Positions 10,592-22,962 of a stretch of DNA of 64,000 nucleotides are shown piece by piece (positions within the stretch are counted from its first letter, which is position 1; the number at the start of each line of letters is the position of its first letter). The notes under the pieces are model-generated. The model did no database searches. It saw nothing but the letters and a program-made list of their open reading frames with translations, and was not told the origin of the DNA. The translations under genes were made by a program, and so were the position numbers. The stretch comes from Paragorgia papillata (Eukaryota > Cnidaria > Anthozoa > Scleralcyonacea > Coralliidae), in assembly GCA_035771165.1 (NCBI GenBank), contig JAWNZC010000419.1:3467001-3531000 (forward strand), in the 5' to 3' direction.

Positions 10592-10709
10592 TAAAAAGAG
10601 GTGCATAGCTATTAAACGTCCCGGTCGATTCGGGTAATTTAGTAAAATTCCCGAGGACTAAATGACCCTCATCGAGCGGGACGTTTAATAAGCTAATACA
10701 CCTTTTTTA
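10592..10709. mobile_element. Palindromic MITE with TATTAAACGTCCCG arms
   Basis: AAAAAGAGGTGCATAGCTATTAAACGTCCCG pairs with CGGGACGTTTAATAAGCTAATACACCTTTTTT in reverse. The inner stem is CGGGTAATTTAGT facing ACTAAATGACCC. The three adjacent palindromes at 10,344-10,709 could be parts of one larger element. Confidence 0.6.
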
Positions 10710-11107
10710 TACTATTACTTATTAGTGTTCAAACTTAATTTATTTAATAGAAATCCTCTTTGATCTGGTAAAATAATGTATCATGAGAGCAAGCATCATA
10801 CCATTTAAGGCGGTTCGATAATCTCGGGTCATCTAACTAACCCTGCAGGCCACTGCATGCTGTAATCAAGGGGATTAAGTTAGCTAAATTATAATGTAAT
10901 TTATTTTTCGTTTTTTTTGTTTATACTGTAATTTTTAGGTAAAAGTGTGGTCTGTGCATGTTTGTTGAGTATTGTTGTGTGAGTGTAGGAGGGTAAGATA
11001 TTTTTTTTCCGGTTCATGGGAGGGGGTAGTTGGTAAGGGGGGATGGTTAGGTGAGTTGTCTCTGTGGTTGTCGGATGGTGGTAGAAGTGAAAATTACGAG
11101 TGGTGTG

Positions 11108-11165
11108 CAGCTAGGCAGGACTTAGGCAGTTAGGCAGGACTTAGGCAGTTAAGGCAGGAGCTAGG
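11108..11165. repeat. Short minisatellite of AGGCAGTTAGGCAGGACTT units
   Basis: Two to three imperfect copies of TAGGCAGGACT-TAGGCAGT are visible. The region around it (10,900-11,400) is unusually G-rich on the + strand. Confidence 0.6.
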
Positions 11166-11404
11166 GATTAGGAGGGTAGTGGGTCTTGCATGCTCTCTAG
11201 ATTTGGCATAATTAATTTCGGAGGAGGGATTTCAAATTTGCATGTTTAGGTTACTAGCTGAGCTGTAAGTACTCGCTAAGTACATAGTGCTTAGTAAGTG
11301 CTTACGCTCATGCTGTTTAGTTGCTAATGTTTTGCGTTTGCTAGGTATGCGGCTGCTCTCAAGTGAATGCTAGCTTCACAATCGTTGAAGTTGGTGTTCT
11401 CTTT

Positions 11405-11510
11405 ACTGCCCCGGCTGACTTCCCAGTGCTGCTCTTACTTTCAGTAGGAGTAGCAAGTGCTATTCTTACTTTTAGTAGGAGTAGCACTTGGGAAGTCAGC
11501 CGGGGCAGTT
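11405..11510. mobile_element. Palindromic MITE with ACTGCCCCGGCTGACTTCCC arms
   Basis: ACTGCCCCGGCTGACTTCCCA faces TGGGAAGTCAGCCGGGGCAGT. The inner repeats CTCTTACTTTCAGTAGGAGTAGCA and ATTCTTACTTTTAGTAGGAGTAGCA form a second hairpin and a direct duplication. It is GC-rich against AT-rich surroundings. Confidence 0.7.
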
Positions 11511-11519
11511 AACTTTTAT

Positions 11520-12990
11520 ATGTAAGTTAATTCCCATGGGAATTGAATATATTAATACAAACATAGTCATGAATAATTTGTAAACAATTTATTAAAAACC
11601 AATGGTAATCGACTTCCATAATAAAGTTTTTGAAAAAGAACACTTGTGTATTCGTGTGAATCATTATAGATGAGAACAGAAAACGGCTGAGTGAATATTG
11701 CTTTGCCCGACATTGTGATGAACACAACTGAACAAGAAGAGCCATATTCACAAGGCAATCAATAACAGCATTGTTTGTCAAAGAATTTAACACCAAACAA
11801 TTTAGTTGATAAAACACAACTTCGAATAACTGATGTTAAACACTTGAAAAACAAAAGCTTTTACTGACAGGTAAATGGGACAGTTCTTTTCTTGGCCAAG
11901 TACAAGTATTATACTCAAAGAGATTGACAACAGCACAAAAACATGCATGAAAAATAAACATGGTAAGACGTTTCATTAACCATGATTTATTAAAGTTTTT
12001 GCACAATTGAGAAGAAAGAATATGGCTGCTTAAAGATTAATTTCGATAATTATAACTGCGAAAACCAAACTGTGTTATTGAGCAACAAAAAGAACAGCCA
12101 CAGATCTTTCTACTTTTTAACCTGGCGTTTATTATTAAAAGCTAAAAACACTTTGTTAAAGTTAATGCATACAGGTGATGGAAGTTACTCAAAAAATCCA
12201 CTCTTGTTGATTCCAAATGTTAAAAGTTTTAAATGAAACGTTTTTCAAAATATAAAGGAACATATCCTAATAGATTTTGGTATAAACTTCTTAATTATAA
12301 AGGTCAGAAATCAAAACAATGAAATGTTTCTAGTGTAAACATTCAATTGGTATTTTGCATTGTTAGAAACACTAAGTTTGTTGTAATTTTCAAACCAATT
12401 GAATGAGAAAAAAAATCGCACTGAAATATTTCAGTGATAGCCATTTGAATATTTTGAAAACAAATCAAAGCAGCTAATTTTTAGATTACATTTTCCATCA
12501 CCTTTATGGACTGACATGACAAAACAACGTGTTTTTAACTTAATAAAAACAATGTATTATCCAAAGAAGTACATGTATTTGGGAGAAATGGAGGGATGTA
12601 ATAGAACTATATACAAGAGACAATGGAGCAAACCTTGGTCTACTAAGTTGACTTAAGCTGGGAAAAGTAGTAAAAGATACTTGGGTTACAATTCAAGGTA
12701 TACAAGGCTATGAACTGAAGTTTATAGGGAACTGTTTTAAAATGTGTTTGAAAGAAAGAAAAGTATTTAGTTGAAACTTATATTAAAATGGAGATCGAGA
12801 AAATCAACCAATGCATACGAGAAAATCAACCAATGCATACGAGAAAATTTCATTTTTGTGATAAAAGAAAAAAATACTGAACTATGACTTATTAGTAATG
12901 AGATTTTGGTTTTAAAAGACCAAATGTTTATAGAAATCTCAATTATACTAAAAGATCACTGTCTTTTAATTTATATAGTTATGATTAAAT
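11520..12990. other. Intergenic DNA without recognisable features
   Basis: AT-rich DNA. GAGAAAATCAACCAATGCATAC is repeated twice near 12,795-12,840. Otherwise I see nothing supportable. Confidence 0.5.
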
Positions 12991-12992
12991 AT

Positions 12993-13590
12993 TAAGGGAT
13001 ACCCAATTCAAAAGGGTTCCTATCAGTAGCGTTTGAATGGTAGATAATTAACGGGGAAATAAGTTGAACACAACTGCCAATATGTTTACACATCTGCTCC
13101 TATCTAAGGTTTAAATTATCAGTTATATATTTTAAGGAAAAGTTAAAATGTTATAGAATTTGTGTTTGGAATCTTGAATCAGACCATCTCAAACTTAAAA
13201 GAGTTTAATGTTAACTTTTTATGTACATGTACAAAAATTTGTTTTTCACTTCACTTCAATACTTTACTTCAAACCAAGTTTTCAAATCATATCAAGGGAT
13301 ACCCAATTGAAAAGGGTTCCTATCAGTAATGTTTGAATGGTAGGCAATTAACGGGAAAATAAGTTGAACACAACTGCCAATATGTTTACACGTCTGCTCC
13401 TATCTAAGGTTTAAATTATCAGTTATATATTTCAAGGAAAAGTGAATTGTTATAGAATTTGTGTTTGGAATCTTGAATCAGACCATCTCAAACTTAAAAG
13501 AGTTTAATGTTAACTTTTTATGTACATGTACAAAAAATTTGTTTTTCACTTCACTTCAATACTTTACTTCAAACCAAGTTTTCAAATCAT
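12993..13590. repeat. 300-bp tandem duplication
   Basis: 12,993-13,291 and 13,293-13,590 are near-identical direct copies. Each starts AAGGGATACCCAATT and ends CCAAGTTTTCAAATCAT. They differ by a few substitutions and single-base indels, for example the missing AT after AAAAGTGAA in copy 2. No coding potential is visible, so this looks like a recent local duplication. Confidence 0.85.
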
Positions 13591-14038
13591 TAAACTGCAA
13601 AATTAAAATCTCAAATTTGATCACATTTTTATAAAAAAATATGTACACAACGTATTAAGTTTCCACTTTGGCTGCAAAAGTATCTTAAGTACCAAGATTC
13701 AATGGTACTAATATTCAAAGCATAATCAAAGATTGCCTAGCTGACAAAACTTTTCTTCTGAAAATGTCACGTTTTTATACAATTATATCTTTTGTTTCTA
13801 TAAAAAAAACTTCCAGTTTTCCAATAGTGGTAAAATTCACGTGGACAAATACATAAAACAATTGGCAATCGTGTTCAAGAGGGGCCACTTTTAAAGAATA
13901 GATAAGAGAAGAAAATATGAAAAGAAAACTTCTTTGGATAATACACTGTTAAATCAGGTTAAAAGATCTCTTTAAAGTATAACACTTACCAGTACTTGTC
14001 AAAACGAAGAAGTCCACAACAGCCATAATAACCTTGAC

Positions 14039-14160
14039 CCGGTTGCATAAACGTTAACACCCAGCCTAAGTTCTAACGTCAGATGTTAAATCTATTCAAG
14101 TTTATTGTCTTAATGTCAGAAGTTAGAAATTAGACCGGACGTTAACGTTTATGCAACTGG
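14039..14160. mobile_element. Palindromic MITE with CCGGTTGCATAAACGTTAAC ends
   Basis: CCGGTTGCATAAACGTTAAC at 14,039 faces GTTAACGTTTATGCAACTGG ending at 14,160. Inner matches such as TTCTAACGTCAG and CTGACATTAAG-like words continue the fold. I recall ends of the GGTTGCATAAA type being common in animal MITEs. The family assignment is from memory. Confidence 0.65.
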
Positions 14161-14164
14161 ACAC

Positions 14165-14815
14165 TGTTCTCTTATACAATGACCCCACCCAATATATATT
14201 AGACATGACAATGACTTGAAATAACCGAAACCCAATTGGTAAAAGTCTGTACAAATCGGCTTACACCAAGAGTCATGGCTGGGAAAGAAATAGCATATTT
14301 TTATAATACAAAGCGATCCAAAACTAAACATCTTAAAAATTCAAGGTACATCTATGCACGGCTCAAAAAGAAATATACTCTCACTTCGTCTGAAAATAAT
14401 TTTGAAAAAAGGCCAAACTATTACCATTTTATCTGTTGCGTTTTGACCCATACCTCGGACTTTTTGAGATGTTTATTTTCAGATCACTGCAAGTTTTATA
14501 TTAAATTCTCTACAATCATCTTAATTTATTGGACAATAAAACAACTGCTTATTAGGCATTCTGTCACAATAAAAACTAACATTTCTTCTTTTAAAGACAA
14601 TGCGAGGTTATATTGTTTACTAAAATAAAAATGTATTAAAAACATTGTTTTTAATTCCTCAACAGCTTGGAGCATTTTGAAACCGAAAATACTTAAGGTC
14701 TGAAACACTAGTCTCGCAAATTTATTTTTTTTATTTTTGCAAACCATTTTGCAAACATATTTTCAGAAAAGTTAATTTCAATCTGTGTTGTTTTTATAAT
14801 TATAATAATAATACT

Positions 14816-14847
<32 letters not shown>

Positions 14848-15765
14848 CCAACAGATATTTCTCGTCTTGTCCAAGACTTCTTGATACAAAAGCAAAAAGT
14901 AAACTTTTAAAGTAATTATCCAAAAACAGATCAAAAGTAATTATCCAAAAAAACAGATCAAAATTAATTATAAATATGTTACGTGGTGTTTCCACAAAAC
15001 TTATTTATATCAGATCAAAATTGTTGAATAGAACCCTAAACTTTCACAAAAATAAACGAACGATAAAATACAATCAAAATATTTTGAATGTCCAATAAAT
15101 TATGATGATTGAGTGTATTGGCAGCCAAAATAAAGTACTGGCAGATGGTATTACAACCTCATTAAATCACCACAGCAGAAAAACCAAAAGTCAAGTGTAC
15201 TGTATAATACCAATGGCGACTTAGTTTTTACCCAATTTTAATACATTGCAAAATCTTTAATGCAAAATCCAAAGAAAGAGCATGAAAGAAACAAATCTCA
15301 ATGAATAGGGAAATGACGAAATATTATCATGGAGGAACTTTAATAAGTTTTCATTTAAAGACCTTTAACAGCCTCTTGTTAAAAACAGAAAGGCAAAGTG
15401 TTAATGCCCCTTAAGCATAAAATTAAATGCTTTTCCAAACTTGAACGTCACAAATTTTTATACCGTTTCATGGAAGCGTTGGTTAACCCCAAACATTATC
15501 AGGCTGTAAATTTCAGTTTGATTTTCAATTTCACTCGACTTTTAACTTCTCCATTGAAGAATAATATATAACTTAATCAGTTGTACACTTCAACATTTTC
15601 AAGAATTGGTTATTGGGTTTCAGAGTTTTCATGTCATTGTCAGTCCTTTTGATGTATGCATAGTGGAACATGGTTAAACTGAGTCAAACCGAAGGACAGT
15701 ACATGGTTGTAAAATAAATTAACACTTAACCTCTTTGGCATTGCAGCTATATGTGACATACTGTA
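14165..15765. other. Intergenic DNA with an (AAT)n tract
   Basis: AT-rich. An (ATA/AAT)n microsatellite lies near 14,800-14,847. The frames here, including a 130-codon one at 14,236, are lysine- and threonine-rich AT-driven frames without splice or homology support. Confidence 0.5.
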
Positions 15766-15890
15766 GTAGAAAAGTAGGGTACTGCGTAGGCACTGTTTTA
15801 AATATAGCAATTTAGCAAAAAGGTGATGAACTGCCGAGATTTTAGCAACTTTACTCCTAGCTTTTACTGACACTTCGAACCGAGCGTTTT
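15765..15890 (+). repeat. Dispersed repeat family A, diverged copy
   Basis: AGTAGGGTACTGCGTAGGCACTG, then TTTTAAATATAGCAA, AAAAAGGTGATGAACTGCCGAG and ACTGACACTTCGAACCGAGCG follow the order of the family with many substitutions. Confidence 0.6.
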
Positions 15891-15894
15891 GCAC

Positions 15895-16860
15895 TGGTTA
15901 AACAACAAAAAAATAATTGGAGGGTTTGATTTTTGACATAGTGTTTTCACATCGACAATTGTGAATATCATGTTAATATTTTTTGTGTGTTCGAATTGAT
16001 AGTTTATATAAAAAATGTTGTTTTTGCTTAAATTTAATGTCTCTTACGTCGGATAAATACTGTACGGCAATAACTTGCACATGCAGAAACTCTGCAAAAA
16101 TATAATATGACTTTATTAAACACTTAATAATATTTGTGACGGATGCTACAAAGGAAATTAATCTTTTTTTTAATTAAGGAACAAATGTAACATCGAGAAC
16201 AACTTTGCTTTATTTTGAACTCTTGAATTATATGAACTAGCAAATGTAATGAAGCAAATAAAATGACAAAGTTTTGTCCAAAGCTTTTAAAATCGTCGTA
16301 GATCTCCTTACAAAAGCAGCGACACATTTTTCAAGATTTTATTTAGATATTAAACTTTTTTTCTGCTCTTTAGGAAAAGAGAAAACCCGAGTTTTCGATT
16401 TTTTTGGAACAACTACATGTAACTATAACTATAATTAAAATCCATGCCTTATACAACTTTTAAGCAATGAAAAAAATAACCGTATACAAAATTTTTTGAA
16501 AACAATACATCTCCGACAATAATAATTTTCAATAGAATTCAAAAGAATAAGGTCGAAGTTATGCATACTGAATGATACATCGTCGGTAGTATTTATGCAA
16601 TTGGTCTATTACTACGTCGCATTTGTCCTTTTGAGAAACTTCAATACTTAATAGCTGCAATGCACTGGAATGAGTTTCAAATTAAAGTACTTTGTTCAGT
16701 TCTATCATACAGTTATAACCATGTCCCACTTTGCATATCTAAGTTTGATATATACCACAAGACTTCTATTTAACACTTTGAGATGCATAAATACAATATC
16801 GTCAACTTTCAAGGCATTTTCATCATTCAATTCATTCTTATAAAACTTTGGTCCAGTTGA
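15895..16860. other. Intergenic DNA without recognisable features
   Basis: AT-rich, with no convincing frame or repeat. Confidence 0.5.
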
Positions 16861-16866
16861 TGGAAA

Positions 16867-17068
16867 TACAGTTATTGGCACCTAAGCGTGTACAGTGTAC
16901 ACAGCCTATCAAAACATGTTCTATGTTAATATCAAATTCAAATGTTTACCGTTGGAGTAACAAGTTTTTATTTAATCTTATGGTGTCGATTTCAAAATGG
17001 TTAACTTTGGTGTTAAGTATAGAACATGTTTTCATGCTCAGTGTAATGCTTAGATGCCAACAACAGTA
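16867..17068. mobile_element. Palindromic MITE, family C, copy 2
   Basis: The ends CAGTTATTGGCACCTAAGCG and TGCTTAGATGCCAACAACAGT, with inner TCAAAACATGTTCTATGTTAA facing TATAGAACATGTTTT, match the copy at 8,973-9,192 in ends and internal order. Confidence 0.65.
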
Positions 17069-17490
17069 TTAAGCTACTGTACGGTACTGTACTTATTATT
17101 TCAATTTTTTCAAAACTGTGCAACTTGGTGGGAAAATTCGCAGATTGAAAACATGACTTATGGAATAATGTATTGTATTAATTACTGTACATACAAGTAC
17201 TGTAGATGACAAAAGTCTGCTTGAAATAAAATAACTGATTACCTTAGGTATTCAAAAACTCAGACAATTAGATCTTCCTAAATCAAAATGGTTTTTTTCC
17301 TAAATGTACATAGTACATGTACTCATTTTTTTGAAACCAATGTTTTTATAATATTCATAAAAGTACATAAATTGTCTGAAATATAAACTCATAATCCAAT
17401 TTTAACAATTAAATCTATTTCAAAAATTTGTTTTCCTTTCAACAAGGTCAAGAACTAGTTAACTTTAGAGTATAAATCGATCCCCAGCAA

Positions 17491-17571
17491 AATACATGAA
17501 GCAAAGCCATAAGTTTAAATAAAATCTAATGTTTCCTTATATTTAAACTTATGACTTTGCTTTGTGTATTT
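17491..17571. repeat. 81-bp hairpin with 31-bp arms
   Basis: AATACATGAAGCAAAGCCAT continuing to AAGTTTAAAT faces ATTTAAACTTATGACTTTGCTTTGTGTATT with few mismatches around a loop of about 20 bases. It could be a minimal MITE. No second copy was noticed. Confidence 0.6.
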
Positions 17572-17574
17572 CAC

Positions 17575-18682
17575 TGGACATTAATGATATTTATCCTTTA
17601 GAAGATTATGAAATGCACCTGGATCATCAGTTGCTAAGAATTTGTTAACACAATTCAAATTAAATAACACATACGGTACTGTGCAGTACATAGCTTCACA
17701 CTACTGGACCAAGTTTATTCAAAGTAATTCATTTAGACAAATTATTTTTTTAACAAATTAAACAATAAAATGCAATATTCCCAAATCCTTGGTTGTGCAT
17801 GGCTGACAACATTTTGTCAGACATATACTGTATGATACAGTGCACATTTAACTGTAAAAATTAATCATTGAATCGTGACAGTTTTAAAATCATTTTCAAA
17901 AAAAAAAGAAATTATTTATTCCGAAAAAATGATGTATTTTGTATTATTTTTTCCATCTCCAAAATATTCTTATTTTACTCTACAAATGTATTAAATAACT
18001 ATCACCCATACTTTTTAAATTAATAGATTATTTTGAAAAAATGTGTCTTATTATATACTGTACATGTACATGTACCAATACAAATTGTTTCTACCAAAAC
18101 CTTTGTATGTGAATTTGACAGTTGTACAACCAATGATTGAGAACATTGCATAATATAATAAAATTATTCATAATCACCAATAATCCAAGGCTCATACCAT
18201 GAATTCCAATAATCTTGTTAGTTTAGCAGTTAGCATCACTGATCAACCATGAAATTATCAAGACATCGAACATTGTTCTGCATCTACCATCTACAATACA
18301 GAGAAATAGGGTCACTTTTAATTTGAATCACAGGATTTAATCCTATGAAGATCTGCCCATAATAAATAAATTTCTTTTTAGTGGAGAAATCTGGAAACTT
18401 TTACTGAATTATGGCCAACATTTTGTATTATGTATATATATAAATCAGACAATATTCTGGTTGGCCAGTTGCTGTATTCCAAATGCCCCAAACTGCCAAA
18501 AAACTTGTTCAAGAAATTTTTGATATCTTAGGAGGAAAGCAGGATAAGCAGGAAACTTAATTGTAAGCATGTTTTTAAAATGGTTCATCCTTATTCCTAG
18601 ATTTAATGTTTTAGATAAAGTAGGTAGGGCTGTAGGGCCTCTCTGAAAATCCTAAATATGTGAGTTGAGTAGCCTCAGTAAA

Positions 18683-18713
<31 letters not shown>

Positions 18714-20550
18714 ATTATTATTAATTTTTATAATTTTATTTCAACTCATGCATGCATTCTTTCATGCAAGAAATCCTTAATAAATTTACGTCATTATAAA
18801 TAAATTTATTTATTATGTCACAAGAAATTTTGGTTTTTGTGTTAGAAATATAGTTATCCAGAATTGCCAACTGCTGTATCAGAGTCCCAGATTTGAAAAT
18901 TTGTAAAATGTGTGATAGATATTATATTTTGCACTTGCATCTTGTGAAAATTATGCAAAATGACTGGTCTCCAGAGCAACTGCGAAATGGTGGGCGTAAT
19001 CATTTTTCATGCATTTTCTTGTGGGTTTTTTTTTTTTAAATTGCATGCATGGTCACTGCAATATCCATCCAACAATTAACACATTTTCCAGTCTGGTATG
19101 CGTCAAAATTGAAGTGTGTATATCTCACCAATTAATGACCAAATATTCATCCATATTCCAATTAATGCGGGTCCTTGTCACCATGATGACTTTTTTCATT
19201 ATAAGTTCTGTTGTGATAATAAAGGCTTTCTCACTTTAGTTTATATCTAAAATAAACAGAGAAAAGCAGTTAATATTAAATTTGTTTTAAAGTTATTCTG
19301 CATAAAATATTCCAAAATAATTCAAGTTCCACATTTGCACAGTTGACAAATCTGTCAGCCATCTTTATAGATTGACATTTCTGTCCAGACTGTCCGCCAT
19401 CTTGGATTGACCTTTGGGTTCAATCATATTAAAGAAGCTGGCGAAATAAGAATTTTAAGAAGTTTTCCAACTAAGAATAGACTTTAAAATGCCTTAAACA
19501 ACATTACTGAAGCTTCTTATACCCAAAGAAATTCTTCCAACATCGTCAATTTTCGCAAGAAAGATCAGAGAGTGCCGACTGGCTGGGACACGTGCAAGAT
19601 AGCAAACATTTTAAATCTTTATTTTCGCTTGAAACAGACCATTAACACGGCAAATAACGAAACACAAACATTAAGTATACTCTTGAACTTGTTTTAGGGG
19701 CATAATAAAGCAGTTACTTAAGATTTAATACCTTTATTTAGCGAAACTAAACAGCTATTCGCCTATTCCACATATTTCAAACTTCCCTCCATCCATCTTG
19801 GATCACTCATAATTAGCAATCCCACGGCACGTTACGAAACATAACGACACTACACGATGGGACTCTCGCGTGTTATACCCGCGACCTGCGCTGCGTGCTG
19901 TCTTCTTAACTTTAGTGATGAGGGTCACCGGCAAAATTGACGTGGCATCGAGAAAAGCAGCTGTTCGAGTTTGAAATGCATCTTAGGTAAAAATTAAGTC
20001 CGTCTTCTTTCAAATAACACTGTTTTAAATGTTCATTTTAATGAACAAAGTAATATCTTCTGCAGTTTTTCGTTTATGCAAATTATAAATGCGCATAATT
20101 TTATTTCGTTGGTAAAAATCTCAGCAGTTTAATTCACTTGCCTCTATACATATGCCTCGTTCTTACATGTAAAATATTTAGCTACCTTATTAAACGATAA
20201 ATCAACCAATTAATTTCGCTGTTACATGGAAAGACTAATCGGCCTCGAATCGTCAAAACCAATGGCTAAAAAATAGCCAGATATTCTGCTTCCATAAATA
20301 CAAACAAATATATACATAAATATTTACGGTATCGCTGCACGATCGATGTGTTGTACCGTGTTCTATGCTTTAGTTAGCGTCACGCGCTGATATAGTTCAC
20401 GTGGCAGAAAAAAATAAGAAGCTGTTTCGAAAACCTATATTTTAATTGCTTCGTTTTAATTATTACAGCTACCTTGACATATATCAGTATAAAATAACAA
20501 TAAAACCTGCGCGCTGATTGGTTAACTGGGATGAGTTTAAGAAACGGTTA
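17575..20550. other. Long intergenic stretch
   Basis: AT-rich, with an (ATT)n tract at about 18,687-18,725. There is slightly more CpG around 19,780-20,000. I see no gene, no clear palindrome and no repeat shared with the rest of the window. Confidence 0.45.
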
Positions 20551-20554
20551 CAAT

Positions 20555-21060
20555 GAGCGGGCTAGCTATAAGTTTTGAATTGACGTGGATGATTTCAGGC
20601 CGAAATTCGCAATTATCAAGTAAATAAGGGCAAAGTTACGTTAGTTTTACTTCAGTTTTACACTAATTAGTCTATTATTTATTTTGTAAGCCCATAGTTA
20701 ATAAAAAGATTCATTATAGTCTTAGCTAACCCACGAAAACGTCTTCACGAAGAATAATTAATTTATTAAGTTCTCGCTATGATCACGAAACACACGAATT
20801 ACAACGTTTTGATGTCGTTCTATTTCAGTTCCTTTAAGCACTATTTATTCACACAGTCAAGTAAACGAACGCGTATCGAAGCGAGTTCAACAGTTTTTCA
20901 CGGCCGGGTTTGCCGGGATCGGATGAAAACGATTATACATGGACATTTTCATCACGGTCAACCAGGCTAGCCCGCTTGCCATGTACGTAATCGAAATGTT
21001 AAAAAAATATGCGTTTTATGTATAATTAAAGCGGGCTAGCCCGGTACATGTAATCGCCAA
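20555..21060. repeat. Dispersed GCGGGCTAGC words
   Basis: GAGCGGGCTAGC at about 20,557, GGCTAGCCCGCTTGCCATGTACGTAATCG at about 20,966 and GCGGGCTAGCCCGGTACATGTAATCG at about 21,030 share the same core. The last two face each other as a small foldback. They are likely ends of a decayed element. Confidence 0.45.
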
Positions 21061-21537
21061 AATTGTGCTTTCAAAAAGCTCTAAATTTTTGTATATAAAT
21101 CAATAATTACGGCTGCCAACACCCATTTAGCATGGTTGCCTGCTTGTAACAAAAAATGCCATCAACGGTGTTTTCGAGACACTTTTATCGAGGTTGGCCG
21201 TCCGTCTATCTTGAATGATCAGGTCTGGTTACATGTCTGAAAAGTGAGCCGTAATTATTGTGCTATAAGATTACTTTTCCGAGAGATGATTGAGGATACC
21301 CCTCCTCCCGATATAATAACACGTCTACTATATATAGCCTTTCTGGGGGCGGCTCTCACAATACTACCCGTTGCCCTTGACATAGTGGTAAGCTGCCAGA
21401 CACAGGGAACTTAGCCTGCTGTTAGAATTATCAGCCCGCTTTCAAGATCAAGATTTTCTGAAGCACTCAAAAACAAAACACTCAAATAAGAGCAGGGGCG
21501 GATCTGATTCTCGGAATTTCTTATCCCAGGAAGCTGG

Positions 21538-21572
<35 letters not shown>

Positions 21573-21716
21573 TCTCATAACACAAGACATGCATCTCAGG
21601 ATAATTACTCTAGACTATATGTCTAGACCTATAGTGTTAGAACGAACTATATCGTAAATTTTCATCTAAATTCTTTGCTTCTGATTATATGAAATCAATA
21701 CCTTTGTTCCTTAAAT

Positions 21717-22171
21717 CATAGTCATTCAAAATATGGTCTGAATACTCAGCTAAAGTCTTTGTTCTATCCTTTTGTTCGCGTTTATGCATTTTTGTGCACA
21801 GTCACTGAATGAATCCATTGTATTTTAGTATAATGAACGAATTATCCAATAGCAACGTTTCAGCTCAATCACTCAACCGTGCTATTTAAATCATATTAAT
21901 AAACCTAAAACAAAGGATGTGCACGATGTAATTAGGCACGGTTCAACACTAGGCTACGTCCACACGTATACGTTTTCGTAGCGTTTTCATATTGTTTCAG
22001 GTAAGTAGACCATGGTTTCAGCTATTCCCTTGAGGACGGAGAACAATATGAAAACGCTACGAAAACGTTTACGTGTGGACGTAGCCAAAATCAAGTACAG
22101 CTCATTATATTATAGGCGCTTTGAAGTTTGCCGAGCTTCCATAGTTCCATATACCATAGTCTATTGACTAT
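21717..22171. mobile_element. MITE family E (CATAGTCAATCGA ends), copy 1, interrupted
   Basis: It begins CATAGTCATTCAAAATATGGTCTG and ends CTATTGACTATG, with the family body (TTTGTGCACAGTCACTGAA, TAATGAACGAATTATCCAATAGCAACG, CAACCGTGCTATTTAAAT, GATGTGCACG). It is split by a 135-bp foldback at 21,952-22,086. More intact copies lie at about 50,498-50,800, 52,286-52,583 and 58,522-58,785. Confidence 0.75.
21952..22086. mobile_element. Nested foldback MITE, GGCTACGTCCACACG ends
   Basis: GGCTACGTCCACACGTATACGTTTTCGTAGCG faces CGCTACGAAAACGTTTACGTGTGGACGTAGCC, with inner TTTTCATATTG facing CAATATGAAAA. It lies inside the family E MITE, between GGTTCAACACTA and AAAATCAAG, so it is the younger insertion. 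I recall ends of the GGCTACGTCCACAC type as widespread in animals. Confidence 0.8.
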
Positions 22172-22184
22172 GCTTAAATCACTC

Positions 22185-22260
22185 CCTCTCAACTCTTTTA
22201 AATTTCAAACACTCCCTCTTAACTCTTTTAAATCACTCCCTCTTAACTCTTTTAAATTAA
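22185..22260. repeat. Three copies of ACTCCCTCTTAACTCTTTTAAAT
   Basis: A short tandem array with unit length about 24-29 bases immediately after the family E element. Confidence 0.7.
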
Positions 22261-22399
22261 AAACATAATATAATATACATGTAATAAATATAAGATTACT
22301 GTAATTATAATTATTCCTTAACTTAACTTATTAACCTGTAATTAAGATTTCAGTCTTCTTTTTCTTTGTATTACTGTAGTTAATTATTGAGATATAAAT

Positions 22400-22595
22400 T
22401 TGCTCACACTATTAATTGCCATTGCTGGCAAATTGGCTTGAAAGCCCATGCTATACTCTGGTTGCTGTTCACTAACTTTGTTTTAAACTCTCTTTATATA
22501 TTTTACTTTATTTCGTTATGTTTGTTTTTTTCCTGTTATTTATATTATTGTAATTTTTCTTAAAACAGTGTAAATAAATTGAATTGAATTGAACT
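22400..22595 (+). mobile_element. LINE-like 3' end with a GAATT tail
   Basis: A U-rich 3'-untranslated-like stretch ends CAGTGTAAATAAATTGAATTGAATTGAACT. A short pentanucleotide tail after a TAAATAAA-like signal is typical of the 3' ends of L2/CR1-type LINEs. No coding part remains, so the element would be strongly 5'-truncated. The family assignment is inferred. Confidence 0.45.
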
Positions 22596-22859
22596 GGATG
22601 TTGGGGGAGGAGCCAAAATAGACGAAAGCTACTAACCCCTCCCCCCATTCGCCAACAGCAAGTAATGTCGGCATATGTCATATATGGCAATATGTTACAC
22701 ATTTATACTTGTAGTAGTATTGATTATGCATATCCTACAGCTTAAAAGACATATATAACATGTACATAACATGTAATTCCTGACACAACTTGCCTTAATC
22801 AGATATCTTAAATTTTTGGCAGAAACCAACTCGAAGCTATGCTACTGCATACTTATATG

Positions 22860-22962
22860 AAATATTCTGAATTTCTGTAATCTAATTATCTTTTTATATT
22901 TATCTGATAAGTCTTAGCATTGTAATTCTTTCTTTGTCTAAAAAGTGTGAACAAAATTTTGA
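22860..22962 (+). mobile_element. Second LINE-like 3' end seeding the GAATT array
   Basis: ATTATCTTTTTATATTTATCTGATAAG, TTGTAATTCTTTCTTTGTCTAA and AGTGTGAACAAAATTTTGAATTG resemble the 3' end at 22,400-22,595 and run straight into the long GAATT array. A LINE tail is a likely seed of the array. Confidence 0.4.

Noticed and set aside
14236..14628. 130-codon frame
   Set aside because: AT-driven composition, no splice signals and no recognisable motif. The opposite strand is partly open as well.
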